Assembly (NCBI GenBank): GCA_031296935.1
Contig: JAVDPD010000036.1
Location: 1-48,055 of the forward strand
Direction of reading: 5' to 3'
Length of the DNA stretch: 48,055 nucleotides
Origin: Cerasicoccus maritimus
GTDB lineage: Bacteria; Verrucomicrobiota; Verrucomicrobiia; Opitutales; Cerasicoccaceae
Shown: in pieces, positions 33,238-41,667 of the stretch
Layout of the letters: each line of letters opens with the position of its first letter
Numbering within the stretch: position 1 is the stretch's first letter
Notes under the pieces: model-generated
Told to the model about the DNA's origin: nothing
The model's database searches: none
The model's input: only the letters and a program-made list of their open reading frames with translations
Position numbers and translations under genes: made by a program

Positions 33238-33539
33238 GGTTCGAGGGCGAAAACAGAATTTAAGCGAAGCAGCTCAAGAACACTCAATACTTCTGGCTGA
33301 AGATTCCTCAAAGCCAATGGGCGAACCTCCGGCTTCAGCGAGTTATTCAAATGCAACAATGCGCCAAGACCAGAGCTATCAATGAACTCTAGCTTAACAC
33401 AGTCAACAAGCACTTTTCCAGACTCAGGCAAACGCATTGAGCTCAGTGCTTGCTTAAACTCTGCTGCATTCGCTGCCTCAAGGTGGGTGGACTCGAGAGT
33501 GATTACCAGGACCTCATCTTGGTTAGATATTTCGAACAT
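33234..33539 (-). CDS. STAS-domain protein (anti-sigma factor antagonist type)
   Basis: This 101-aa single-domain protein begins MFEISNQDEVLVITLES and has the phosphorylation motif LEFIDSSGLGALLHL, with Ser55/Ser56. Members such as SpoIIAA, RsbV and SypA are phosphorylated by RsbW-type kinases and dephosphorylated by PP2C-type phosphatases; the unphosphorylated form binds a partner. It is the first gene of the leftward operon and faces the divergent promoter region. It overlaps the next gene by 4 nt. A candidate kinase/phosphatase is at 39575-41296; no sigma factor is nearby, so the output is probably a biosynthetic or regulatory protein, as for SypA. Confidence 0.92.
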   Translation of the reverse strand: MFEISNQDEVLVITLESTHLEAANAAEFKQALSSMRLPESGKVLVDCVKLEFIDSSGLGALLHLNNSLKPEVRPLALRNLQPEVLSVLELLRLNSVFALEP

Positions 33540-33640
33540 AGACGTAATAATGAGAAAGGGGTGGAATCTATTAATAAATCACCATTCTTTCCTTGGCATT
33601 GCAAGTCTAGATATATTAAATACTCTCAGTTATACGCATT
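33540..33640. promoter_or_regulatory. Divergent promoter region of the polysaccharide supercluster
   Basis: These 101 bp separate the two outward-reading arms (17 genes left, 12 genes right) and should hold both main promoters. It is AT-rich compared with its surroundings. The rightward promoter is annotated separately. For the leftward direction I see AT-rich stretches but no convincing -35/-10 pair. Confidence 0.6.
33593..33621 (+). promoter_or_regulatory. Candidate sigma-70 promoter for the rightward operon
   Basis: TTGGCA (33593-33598, 5 of 6 matches) and TTAAAT (33616-33621, 4 of 6) are separated by 17 nt. Transcription would start at about 33628, giving a leader of about 13 nt before the ATG at 33641. 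No Shine-Dalgarno is visible in that leader. Confidence 0.45.
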
Positions 33641-34369
33641 ATGGCCGACAACGAACTCAACCCCGCATTTAACGACTTCTGGGCTAGTAAAGAAGGCCAA
33701 CTGGAAATCGTTAAGTGGCGACGTAAAATGCGGCGTAAGATTTTCTTTTGGCGTGCCACCGTTACACTAAGTGAAACAGGTAAACGCGTGTTGGATATCA
33801 TAGGCTCCAGTGTAGCGCTTATTTGCTTCTCGCCGATCTTTGCCATTACCGCACTACTCATTAAACTAGAAGACCGAGGGCCAATCGTATTTTCTCAAAC
33901 GCGTGTTGGCGAATCTGGCCGGGCTTTTCAGTGCCTGAAATTTCGCTCAATGGTGGTCAATGCTGACCAGATTAAAGCGGATCTTTCCGAACAAAATCAG
34001 CATGAGGCTGGCGTTACCTTTAAAATGAAAGACGACCCGCGCATCACGAAGGTTGGCAAATACATTCGGAAGCTATCCATCGACGAATTTCCTCAGTTCT
34101 ATAATGTATTGCGCGGCGATATGTCGCTCGTCGGTCCACGTCCACCTGTGCCCAGAGAAGTTGCCGAATACAAGGCCTTTCATCTGCGACGACTCATGGT
34201 CAAGCCTGGGATTACCTGCCTTTGGCAAATCGGTGGCCGGGCAGATATCGACTTCGAAGGCCAAGTCCGGCTGGACCTCCAATACATCGCTGCGCAAAGC
34301 CTCAGTCAGGACATTCTAATTCTACTCAAAACGGTACCCGCAGTCCTTCTCGGCAAAGGTGCCTATTAA
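33641..34369 (+). CDS. Initiating sugar transferase (polyprenyl-phosphate glycosyl-1-phosphate transferase)
   Basis: This 242-aa monotopic phosphoglycosyl transferase is of the short (PglC-like catalytic core) type without the extra N-terminal membrane domain of WcaJ/WbaP. A single re-entrant hydrophobic segment (VLDIIGSSVALICFSPIFAITALLIKL) precedes FSQTRVGESGRAFQCLKFRSM. The catalytic Asp-Glu is in KLSIDEFPQFYNVLRGDMSLVGPRP, and KPGITCLWQIGGR follows. It loads the first sugar phosphate onto undecaprenyl phosphate and so starts repeat-unit assembly. It is the first gene of the rightward operon. Confidence 0.95.
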   Translation: MADNELNPAFNDFWASKEGQLEIVKWRRKMRRKIFFWRATVTLSETGKRVLDIIGSSVALICFSPIFAITALLIKLEDRGPIVFSQTRVGESGRAFQCLKFRSMVVNADQIKADLSEQNQHEAGVTFKMKDDPRITKVGKYIRKLSIDEFPQFYNVLRGDMSLVGPRPPVPREVAEYKAFHLRRLMVKPGITCLWQIGGRADIDFEGQVRLDLQYIAAQSLSQDILILLKTVPAVLLGKGAY

Positions 34370-34372
34370 CCT

Positions 34373-35533
34373 ATGAACGCTTCCCTACCAGCAACTGAGA
34401 TACTCACACTTGTGTGCCCAGATTGGCGGCAGCAGGAGTTTCAACTACGGCTTGCAGATCCGTTCGTACTCTGGCCTATCGGAGACCAGCCACTGCTGTA
34501 CCACTGGTTTGACCACGCCTTGGATCAAGGCTATAAACATGTGCGCATTTTAGCGAGCGACCGAGCCAATCGCGTACGCGAAGCAGTTCAACAAGCAACC
34601 TTGTGGCCGATTTCCATCGAAGTCGTCACAACCTCGCAGCCAGACAGCCATGCCGGAGCGTTAATGCATGGCCTCCCCGAACAAAACGCGCTCCTCACGC
34701 CCAAAGACGAGTGGGAGCTGCTCGGCTACTGGATACATCTGGACAAGACCTGGCTCGCCGCATCGCAAAGCAAGGCCCTGGACATCAACTTATCAGTCGG
34801 CCGACTTTGCCGCATTCATCCCAGTGTCAAACTCATCCCGCCCTATTTAATTGGAGACCATGTTGCAATTGGTCCCGGTGCAACCATCGGGCCCAACGCG
34901 GTTCTTGGCAATGGCTCCATGATCGCCGAGAGCACCATTGTGCGCAGTGCCCGAGTCATGCCCCATAGTTTCCTCGGCGCTCACTTAACGCTGGAAAATT
35001 CGATACTGCTGGGTGGCGTGTTGTATAATCATAAAAACAAAGCGCGAATCGAACGCATCGACTCATTCATTGCAGACTCGACCCAACACGCCTCCAGCCA
35101 GAAGACACCATGCCGGGAAAGAATCAAAGCCTTCGGCTGGTGGCTGCGTTTCCGCACCAAACTTCTGTTTGGACTCCCCAACCATTCCCCACAAATCACT
35201 TTAAGTGACCATCGCTACCCCGGTATTTCCGAAACGCCACTGTGGGCAGCCCGCTTGCCTCGCCTCTGGGAAGCAGCCTGCGGGCGCATGCGACTCTTTG
35301 GTCCCCTGCCACGTTCCGATGAGCAGCTCGAAGCACTGCCCATCGAATGGCAATCAATCCTCCGTGAGGCCACCCCGGGCGCATTTGCTTACAGCGATTG
35401 CCTGGGCTGCCACCACACAGAAGATCCTGCCGAGGCGTTACATGCCGTCTATCAAATTACCCACCCGGAGCAAACGACCTCCCAGTGCGAATACTTTATC
35501 CAGCAACTAACCCATCACCAAGGATCCGCATGA
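34373..35533 (+). CDS. Mosaic nucleotidyltransferase-like / hexapeptide-repeat protein with a vestigial sugar-transferase segment
   Basis: This 386-aa protein has three parts. Residues about 10-130 resemble the sugar-nucleotide pyrophosphorylase fold (FVLWPIGDQPLLYHWFDHALDQGYKHVRIL) but lack the G-x-G-T-R-L-x-P loop needed for catalysis. Residues about 150-215 are left-handed beta-helix hexapeptide repeats (LIGDHVAIGPGATIGPNAVLG). Residues about 290-340 (LPRLWEAACGRMRLFGPLPR, then PGAFAYSD) look like the C-terminal part of a bacterial sugar transferase, as in the preceding gene, but with Ala-Arg in place of the catalytic Asp-Glu. It lies 3 nt after that gene, and its stop overlaps the H-NOX start (ATGA). 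It is probably catalytically inactive and may scaffold or regulate the initiating transferase. Confidence 0.75.
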   Translation: MNASLPATEILTLVCPDWRQQEFQLRLADPFVLWPIGDQPLLYHWFDHALDQGYKHVRILASDRANRVREAVQQATLWPISIEVVTTSQPDSHAGALMHGLPEQNALLTPKDEWELLGYWIHLDKTWLAASQSKALDINLSVGRLCRIHPSVKLIPPYLIGDHVAIGPGATIGPNAVLGNGSMIAESTIVRSARVMPHSFLGAHLTLENSILLGGVLYNHKNKARIERIDSFIADSTQHASSQKTPCRERIKAFGWWLRFRTKLLFGLPNHSPQITLSDHRYPGISETPLWAARLPRLWEAACGRMRLFGPLPRSDEQLEALPIEWQSILREATPGAFAYSDCLGCHHTEDPAEALHAVYQITHPEQTTSQCEYFIQQLTHHQGSA

Positions 35534-36063
35534 AAGGCATGGTATTCACCGAACTACTAGACATGGTCGAAGACAAATTCGGCATTGATATGGTCGACTC
35601 TATTTTGGATGAGGCCGATCTACCAGTTTCCCATGGCGCATACACCGCTGTTGGCACTTACCCCCATGAGGAAATTGTCTCCATTGTCATGCAGTTGAGT
35701 AAGCAGTCGTCACTACCGCCAGAGGAGTTGCTTAAAATTTTTGGCGAACACCTCTTTACGCGCTTTCATCAACTGTATCCTCAATTTTTCGAAGATTCTA
35801 AATGCGCCTTCGATTTCCTCCAAAACATCGATCAGTACATTCACGTGGAAGTGCGCAAACTCTATCCCGACGCCGAACTGCCAGACTTCGATTGCAGGCA
35901 AATCGGAAATGAGATGATCATGACCTACACCTCCAGTCGTCACATGGAGCCGTTTGCCGAAGGCCTCATCCGCGGTTGCCTGAAACACTATCAAGAAACG
36001 GCCCAAATTTGCTGCGAATCCAACGGAGAAAATTCATCGATCTTCACCATATCGCTCCAATAA
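35530..36063 (+). CDS. H-NOX heme-based gas sensor
   Basis: This 177-aa cytoplasmic heme protein starts MKGMVFTELLDMVEDKFG. The ATG at 35530 overlaps the previous stop; a longer open frame upstream is ignored because the H-NOX family begins at this Met. The heme-ligating His is His105 in DQYIHVEVRKLYPDAELPDF, Pro113 is the conserved heme-distorting Pro, and the propionate-binding Y-x-S-x-R motif is Y133-T-S-S-R137. By alignment with the Thermoanaerobacter protein the distal Tyr140 is Phe142 and Trp9 is Leu9, which fits an NO-binding rather than O2-binding sensor. It lies 11 nt upstream of a hybrid histidine kinase, the usual partner. Confidence 0.95.
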   Translation: MKGMVFTELLDMVEDKFGIDMVDSILDEADLPVSHGAYTAVGTYPHEEIVSIVMQLSKQSSLPPEELLKIFGEHLFTRFHQLYPQFFEDSKCAFDFLQNIDQYIHVEVRKLYPDAELPDFDCRQIGNEMIMTYTSSRHMEPFAEGLIRGCLKHYQETAQICCESNGENSSIFTISLQ

Positions 36064-36074
36064 CCCCTGACTAA

Positions 36075-38483
36075 ATGATCGACGAGATTGACAAGTGGAT
36101 AAAACGCTATGAGCGGGAACGCGCTGCCCGCAAGGAAGCTGAGCGTTTATTAGAGGGCAAGGCTCTTAGCTTGTTCGAAAAAAACCAACAACTCGAAGAA
36201 TTAAGCGCCAAACTTGCAAAAACAGTTGAGCGTCGCAACGAGGAACTACGCTACTCCAATTCAAAACTACGTGAAGAAGAGCAACGTCTCGCTTCACTCG
36301 CGCAAACATTTCCAGGTGTTATTTTCCAATGGTTTGAGCGTAGCAATGGTGAACGTGGCTTCTATTACTTGAGTCAGCGCTGTGAAGAGATATTTGGATT
36401 CACCGCAGAAGCTGCGATTAAAAACTGGAATGCAGTCCAAATCCATCCAGATGATGTTTCCAGCTGGCGAGAATCCATCGAACATTCACTGTCAGACATG
36501 AGTGACTGGCGCTTTGTAGGCCGCCTCATCACCCCCTCCGGAAACATCAGGTGGTGGCAAGGTGACAGCAAGCCACAGCGCATTTCTCCCCATGAAGTCG
36601 TGTTTAACGGCGTCATGTTGGACATCACTCAACAGAAAAAATCGGAAGCACAAATCCGTCGCCTTTCAATGGTCGCCAGTAAGACAATTAATGGCGTCGT
36701 GATCACCGATGAAAGCGGGCGCGTTCTCTGGATCAATGAGGCCTTTGAGCGCATCACCGGCTACAGCCTCAAAGAGATGGTAGGTCGCAAACCCGGAGAC
36801 TTACTCCAAGGACCACACACCAACGAGAACACCGTAAATAACATTGGCCTGAAACTTAAAAACAAGGAACCGTTAACCGCTGAGCTCCTCAATTATCATA
36901 AGGACGGCAGCACCTACTGGCTGCGACTGGATATCAACCCTCTATTCGATGATAAAGGCGAGCTGACGAATTTCATCGGTATCGAAACAGACATCACTGC
37001 ACAAAAGGAAAACGAAACTGCACTGAAGCTCGCCTCCGAACATGCCCGAGAAGCAGCCGAGGAAGCCAACCGAGCCAACCAGGCAAAAAGTCGTTTTCTG
37101 GCAAGCATGAGCCACGAAATTCGCACACCGCTCAACGGGGTGCTAGGCTACACTCAAGTCCTCGGAATGCGTAATGACTTACCCTCAGACGCCGCCGAAA
37201 TGATCAGCTCAATCGGTCGTAGTGGAGAGCATCTACTGCACTTGATTAATGACATCCTCGATCTATCCAAAATCGAAGCCGGGAAATACAGCGTCCATAA
37301 CTCCGACTTAATGCTGCAAGAATTGCTTCGAGACCTCGAGGAAATGTTCCGCCCCAACGCATCTCTAAAAGGACTTGAATTCGAAGTCATGACATGGAAC
37401 TACGATCAAGACTGCCCACTTGCCAATACCTTCTATTTTCACTCCGATGAACGCGCGCTCCGTCAAGTGCTGCTAAACTTAGTGGGCAACGCCGTTAAGT
37501 TCACTCGACAAGGCAAAGTTTCACTCAAAGGCGGGCTCGATGGTGGAGCCATACGTTTTTCAGTTGAAGATACAGGAAGCGGGATTCCACCGGAAGATCA
37601 TGCGCGTATCTTTGAATCCTTTGAACAGTCCTATAGCGGTTCTCAAAAAGTGGAAGGCACTGGGCTGGGTTTGCCCATTTGCCGAAAGTTGGTGGAACTT
37701 ATGGAAGGTAGTATTTATTTGGATTCCACTCCCGGCCTCGGTTCGTCATTCTGGTTTGAGATCCCCTACATGGTGCCTACTGAAACCCACTCTGAGTATG
37801 TTCCGGCACCACAGCACCAACGCTACCAATACAGCGGTGAGCGCATCGATGTGCTCGTGGTCGATGACGATGAAAATAGCCGTCGCGTGACTAAGGAACT
37901 CTTACTCGCAGCAGGCTTCCGTGTCACCACCGCTTCCAGCGGAAAAGAGGGCCTGGAAATGCTGGAGCGCAATATTCCAGACCTCATCGCCAGTGATCTA
38001 CTGATGCCCCACATGGACGGCTTTGAAATGTGCAATCGCATAAAATGCACTCCCGCTCTACAGTCGATTCCTGTCGTCGCAGTTTCCGCCAGTGTCATGC
38101 AAAACAAAGAAAATGAAGCGCGCCTTAAACCATTTGCCGCCTTTGTCGCCAAGCCAGTCAAAGCGGAAGACCTCTACCAAAAAGTCGGCGATGTGCTGAA
38201 GATTAAATGGGAAACACGCGAGGAAGCAATCAAAGCTTCCACTCCAGAAGCCGCCCTCCCTGACGAAACGCTACTCCCTGAACGCCATGTCCTCGAAAGC
38301 CTACTCCTACTCGCCGAAGAAGGAGACATGTTGGAGCTACAAAATCAACTGCAACAGCGACGCGAGGAAGATGAGCAATCAGCAAATTTCTACGCCCGTC
38401 TGGAGGATCTCGCAGCAAAATTCCAAAGTCAGGCTTTGGAAGACATCCTCAACGATTCACTCGCCCAATTGCCTCAAAGCTAA
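36075..38483 (+). CDS. Hybrid histidine kinase (coiled coil - PAS - PAS - HisKA - HATPase - REC)
   Basis: This 802-aa protein has no membrane segment. A coiled coil (about 10-75) precedes two PAS domains (about 76-190 and 195-315, the second with GRVLWINEAFERITGYSLKEMVG). HisKA contains SMSHEIRTPLNG with phospho-His347, the HATPase domain has LLNLVGNAVKFT and GTGLGLPICRKLVELM, and a REC domain (about 592-710) has VLVVDDDENSRR and IASDLLMPHMDGFE. A helical tail of about 90 residues follows the REC. It is presumably the kinase inhibited or activated by the H-NOX protein encoded 11 nt upstream, as in known H-NOX/kinase pairs. Its phosphate could go to the REC-kinase or single-domain REC encoded downstream. 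Confidence 0.94.
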   Translation: MIDEIDKWIKRYERERAARKEAERLLEGKALSLFEKNQQLEELSAKLAKTVERRNEELRYSNSKLREEEQRLASLAQTFPGVIFQWFERSNGERGFYYLSQRCEEIFGFTAEAAIKNWNAVQIHPDDVSSWRESIEHSLSDMSDWRFVGRLITPSGNIRWWQGDSKPQRISPHEVVFNGVMLDITQQKKSEAQIRRLSMVASKTINGVVITDESGRVLWINEAFERITGYSLKEMVGRKPGDLLQGPHTNENTVNNIGLKLKNKEPLTAELLNYHKDGSTYWLRLDINPLFDDKGELTNFIGIETDITAQKENETALKLASEHAREAAEEANRANQAKSRFLASMSHEIRTPLNGVLGYTQVLGMRNDLPSDAAEMISSIGRSGEHLLHLINDILDLSKIEAGKYSVHNSDLMLQELLRDLEEMFRPNASLKGLEFEVMTWNYDQDCPLANTFYFHSDERALRQVLLNLVGNAVKFTRQGKVSLKGGLDGGAIRFSVEDTGSGIPPEDHARIFESFEQSYSGSQKVEGTGLGLPICRKLVELMEGSIYLDSTPGLGSSFWFEIPYMVPTETHSEYVPAPQHQRYQYSGERIDVLVVDDDENSRRVTKELLLAAGFRVTTASSGKEGLEMLERNIPDLIASDLLMPHMDGFEMCNRIKCTPALQSIPVVAVSASVMQNKENEARLKPFAAFVAKPVKAEDLYQKVGDVLKIKWETREEAIKASTPEAALPDETLLPERHVLESLLLLAEEGDMLELQNQLQQRREEDEQSANFYARLEDLAAKFQSQALEDILNDSLAQLPQS

Positions 38484-38484
38484 G

Positions 38485-39585
38485 ATGGACTCAAACTCAC
38501 CAGCAACACTCCTTGTCGTGGATGATAACCCGACTAATTTAGCGGTGGTTTGCGCGCACTTAACCAAATGCGGTTACCGCATGCTGACTGCGGAAAACGC
38601 CAAGAGCGCCCTTAGGCGCCTAGAAAGAATACAGCCCGACTTAATGCTCCTCGACGTAATGATGCCGGATATGGATGGTTTCCAGCTCGCGGCGCAAATT
38701 CGTGAGCGCGAAGACTATCACGGCCAGCCCATGATCTTCATGACGGCATTGGACGACATGGAAAGCAAGCTCAAGGGTTTTGCTGCTGGCGGCGTGGATT
38801 ACATAACCAAGCCGATTCAACACGAAGAACTTCTCGTCCGCATTAAAACACATTTGGAAGTCCACCAGCTTCGCCAAGAACTGAGCCTGGAAAACCAACG
38901 AAAAGACGAGTTGATTCAAGAGCTTGAAGCATACGATATGACCGTGGCTCACGATTTAAAAAACCCTATCGGAGGCATTGCTAGCGCCGCAGAGACTTTT
39001 GACCTGATGGATGACCTCACCGACACTGAGGCACGCGAAATCGTCGAAATGATTAAACTCGGGGCGAATCAATGCCAACATATTATCAACGGCCTGCTCT
39101 CCTTTGCGCGGCTGCGCAAAGGCCACGCCACACTGCAAGTCGTAGACATGGAAAAGCTCGCCCGACAAAGCATCGATGCCCTCAAAACGATGATCCAGGA
39201 AGTCAACGCTTCGATCACAATTGAAGGCGCTTTGCCACTGGCCTACGGCTATGCACCCTGGCTAACCGAAGTCTGGGCAAACTTAATTAGCAATGCCATT
39301 AAATACGGTGGCTGCCCACCAAAAATCGTCATCACTGGCTCCATCATGGGACAGAAAGTCTGCTATAAAGTCTGTGACAACGGCACGGGGCTCCCAGCTG
39401 ACCAGGACTCCATGTTTAAACCCTTTGCCCGCAACGCCAGTGCCTATATCGAAGGCACTGGCCTGGGGCTTTCCATCGTCGAGCGTATCCTTCGCCGCTT
39501 GGACGGTGCCATCATCGCAGAGAATAACCCTGAAGGCGGCGCCAACCTAACCTTTTATCTTCCCTCCGCTAATCATGCCCAATAA
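38485..39585 (+). CDS. Receiver-histidine kinase (REC - HisKA - HATPase)
   Basis: This 366-aa protein starts at ATG 38485, one base after the preceding stop; the longer frame upstream is a shadow of the hybrid kinase. The N-terminal receiver has Asp57 in LMLLDVMMPDMDG and Lys109 in ITKPIQ. A coiled coil (about 125-150) leads to HisKA with phospho-His156 in TVAHDLKNPIGG, and the HATPase domain has LISNAIKYGG, DNGTGLP and GTGLGLSIVERILRRL. The order REC before kinase suggests it is itself switched by phosphorylation, making it a plausible intermediate between the hybrid kinase and the downstream REC or phosphatase. It overlaps the next gene by 11 nt. Confidence 0.94.
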   Translation: MDSNSPATLLVVDDNPTNLAVVCAHLTKCGYRMLTAENAKSALRRLERIQPDLMLLDVMMPDMDGFQLAAQIREREDYHGQPMIFMTALDDMESKLKGFAAGGVDYITKPIQHEELLVRIKTHLEVHQLRQELSLENQRKDELIQELEAYDMTVAHDLKNPIGGIASAAETFDLMDDLTDTEAREIVEMIKLGANQCQHIINGLLSFARLRKGHATLQVVDMEKLARQSIDALKTMIQEVNASITIEGALPLAYGYAPWLTEVWANLISNAIKYGGCPPKIVITGSIMGQKVCYKVCDNGTGLPADQDSMFKPFARNASAYIEGTGLGLSIVERILRRLDGAIIAENNPEGGANLTFYLPSANHAQ

Positions 39586-41296
39586 GGCGACATCAAAGGA
39601 CGATTCCGTAACGCTACAGCGCACAAGGCTAGCGGCGGTGCTGGAGCATGTTCCCCAAGTGCGCGATGCCTTTACTAATTTCTTGATTGAGCAAGATATT
39701 CCTCAAGCTGAAATTAGCGGCTGGAAACTAACCTTCACAGAACTTGCCAACAACGCAATTGTCCACGGCGCTCGATCTAATCCAGAGGCCGAAATCATCA
39801 TCGATTGGTGGGGGGCGGAAAACTCCGTTCATCTTAGCATACAAGACCCCGGCATCGGCCCGGAGAAACCCGTAAACCTGGAAAACGCTTTGCCTGAGGA
39901 CCTCATGCAGGAGCACGGGCGCGGACGCTTCCTCGTATTGTCCTTTGTCGATTCTCTACAGGAATGGCAGGGGCGCCACAATGGCTACCGGGTTGAAGTT
40001 TCCAAACAATGCCCTGGCAGTGTGTTCCTCGATCCGCCGTCGGAAGAAATGGAATCCATTCTCTCAGAATTATCCGCTAGCTACGAAGGTTTGGCTGCCT
40101 TTTACCAGTTAAGCGAATCGCTGGTTAAGTCTAATTCACTAAGTTGCTTTCTATCGCAAAGTTTGCCGAACGTACGTGACAGCATCGACCTCGATTATCT
40201 CTGTCTTATTCTCGATTCGAATGTCCCCGAATTTGTGACCAAGGAGCTTGGCGGCATCAAGAATGTCATCCTCGGCAAAGCCGTTACCTCGGAGATGACT
40301 GAGCTACTGACCTTAAAGACCGAGCAAATCTGGGAAGACCATGCCCAACGCAGGGTGCTGGAAGTCGATTTCGCCCCGTTCAGTCATTTCAGTTCCGGCT
40401 GCCTGCTACCCATCACTGCGGAGTCCAAGTTCCTAGGCATCCTTGCGGCCGGACGCATGAGTGGCGCCAAGCGAATCGCTTCATCACAAGTCAATAATCT
40501 CCGCACCTTCGCTGATATTTTTGGCATCTCAATCGCCAATTATATTTCCACCACTATTCGACGTGAAGCCGAGAAAGACCTGCGCGAGTTTGAAATCGCA
40601 GCAGAGATTCAGCAGCACCTGTTACCTGTTCGCCAACCGTCGATTCCACTCCAACGTGAAGTCCGCATCTTTCAGCGCGTAGCACAAAACGTTGCTGGCG
40701 ACTTTGCCGAATACTGCCAGGACCGCTTGGGCAATCACTATGTAACCATCATCGATGTAATGGGCAAGGGAGTCTCTGCGGCGCTCCTCGGCATCATCTA
40801 CCGTGCAGCGTTCAATCTCCTGTTAGACGATCCCAAACCGCTCCCGGTCATGCTGCAACGCATCGGCCGTATTCTTACGCAAATGCTCGGTGAACTGACC
40901 ATGTTCATTACCGTAACCATTTTGCGTTGGAACGACGAAACCAATGTCATCGAGCAGGTCAACGCCGGGCACTGCCCAACGATCAAGCTCGCCGCCAGTG
41001 GCGAAATTACTGAATATGAGCCCTCGGGCCCTCCCATCGGCTTAATGGAGAGCTTCACCTACCACTGCGACGTCATTGTCATGGAACCGGGTGACCGACT
41101 GGCGCTGGTATCCGATGGTTGCTATGAATGGCGTTGCCCCGATGATATGTTTGGCTGGGAAAGGCTCGTAGAAATGATCCGTGATGGCAACTACTCCAAC
41201 GGCGCGATCATGTGGCACGCGCTGTGTAAATTAATGGACGAAAAGTGCCCTAGCGAAACGCCATCAGACGACATAACCCTGGTATTTATCAAATGA
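39575..41296 (+). CDS. RsbW-like kinase / GAF-like / SpoIIE-type PP2C phosphatase
   Basis: This 573-aa protein combines both enzymes of a partner switch. Residues about 10-145 are an RsbW/SpoIIAB-like HATPase (KLTFTELANNAIVHGA, QDPGIGPEK, HGRGRFLVLSFVD). Residues about 165-335 look like a GAF sensor domain. Residues about 345-573 are a SpoIIE/RsbU PP2C phosphatase, with metal-binding Asp in NVAGDFAEY, IDVMGKGVSAALLG, NAGHCP, LVSDGCYEW and SDDITLVFIK. The architecture parallels V. fischeri SypE (kinase - regulatory domain - phosphatase) acting on SypA, except that SypE has a REC where this protein has GAF; a free REC is encoded next door. Likely targets are the STAS protein at 33234 and the GT26-STAS protein at 29470. 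Confidence 0.93.
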   Translation: MPNKATSKDDSVTLQRTRLAAVLEHVPQVRDAFTNFLIEQDIPQAEISGWKLTFTELANNAIVHGARSNPEAEIIIDWWGAENSVHLSIQDPGIGPEKPVNLENALPEDLMQEHGRGRFLVLSFVDSLQEWQGRHNGYRVEVSKQCPGSVFLDPPSEEMESILSELSASYEGLAAFYQLSESLVKSNSLSCFLSQSLPNVRDSIDLDYLCLILDSNVPEFVTKELGGIKNVILGKAVTSEMTELLTLKTEQIWEDHAQRRVLEVDFAPFSHFSSGCLLPITAESKFLGILAAGRMSGAKRIASSQVNNLRTFADIFGISIANYISTTIRREAEKDLREFEIAAEIQQHLLPVRQPSIPLQREVRIFQRVAQNVAGDFAEYCQDRLGNHYVTIIDVMGKGVSAALLGIIYRAAFNLLLDDPKPLPVMLQRIGRILTQMLGELTMFITVTILRWNDETNVIEQVNAGHCPTIKLAASGEITEYEPSGPPIGLMESFTYHCDVIVMEPGDRLALVSDGCYEWRCPDDMFGWERLVEMIRDGNYSNGAIMWHALCKLMDEKCPSETPSDDITLVFIK

Positions 41297-41667
41297 GTAT
41301 GAGCGAAATAATCGTAGTCGATGATGACATTACCATGATCCGCCTTGTTCAGCTACACCTAAGGCGAACAAAGATCAAAGGCCACTATTTTCAAAACGGT
41401 GCCCAATGTCTGCATGCAGCAACATATCTCCGGCCTGACCTCGCGCTACTGGACTATGACCTGCCCGACATGAAAGGCACAGAGATCATGGCTGAGTTGC
41501 GTAAATTACCCGGCAATGAAAACTTACCAGTGCTTATTTTCACAGCACGCACCAGCAGTGAGCTTTTGCCAACCATAAAGGGATCCGGTGTTAGCGATGT
41601 GCTCACCAAACCGTTCAGCCCAACCAACCTGATTCGTAAAATAGAAAGTCTGCTTCCCAAAGAGTGA
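41293..41667 (+). CDS. Single-domain response regulator
   Basis: This 124-aa stand-alone receiver starts MSMSEIIVVDDDITMIRLVQLHL. The phospho-acceptor is Asp54 in LALLDYDLPDMKG, the conserved Thr is in LIFTARTS and Lys in LTKPFSP. There is no output domain, so it probably acts by protein-protein contact, for example on the RsbW/SpoIIE protein whose gene it overlaps by 4 nt, or as a phosphorelay carrier. It overlaps the next gene by 4 nt (GTGA). Confidence 0.93.
   Translation: MSMSEIIVVDDDITMIRLVQLHLRRTKIKGHYFQNGAQCLHAATYLRPDLALLDYDLPDMKGTEIMAELRKLPGNENLPVLIFTARTSSELLPTIKGSGVSDVLTKPFSPTNLIRKIESLLPKE

Noticed and set aside
35398..35529. Longer N-terminus for the H-NOX gene
   Set aside because: H-NOX proteins start at the MKG motif, and ATG 35530 overlaps the previous stop like other genes here.
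38287..38484. Longer N-terminus for the REC-histidine kinase
   Set aside because: It is a shadow of the hybrid kinase gene; the receiver begins right after ATG 38485.
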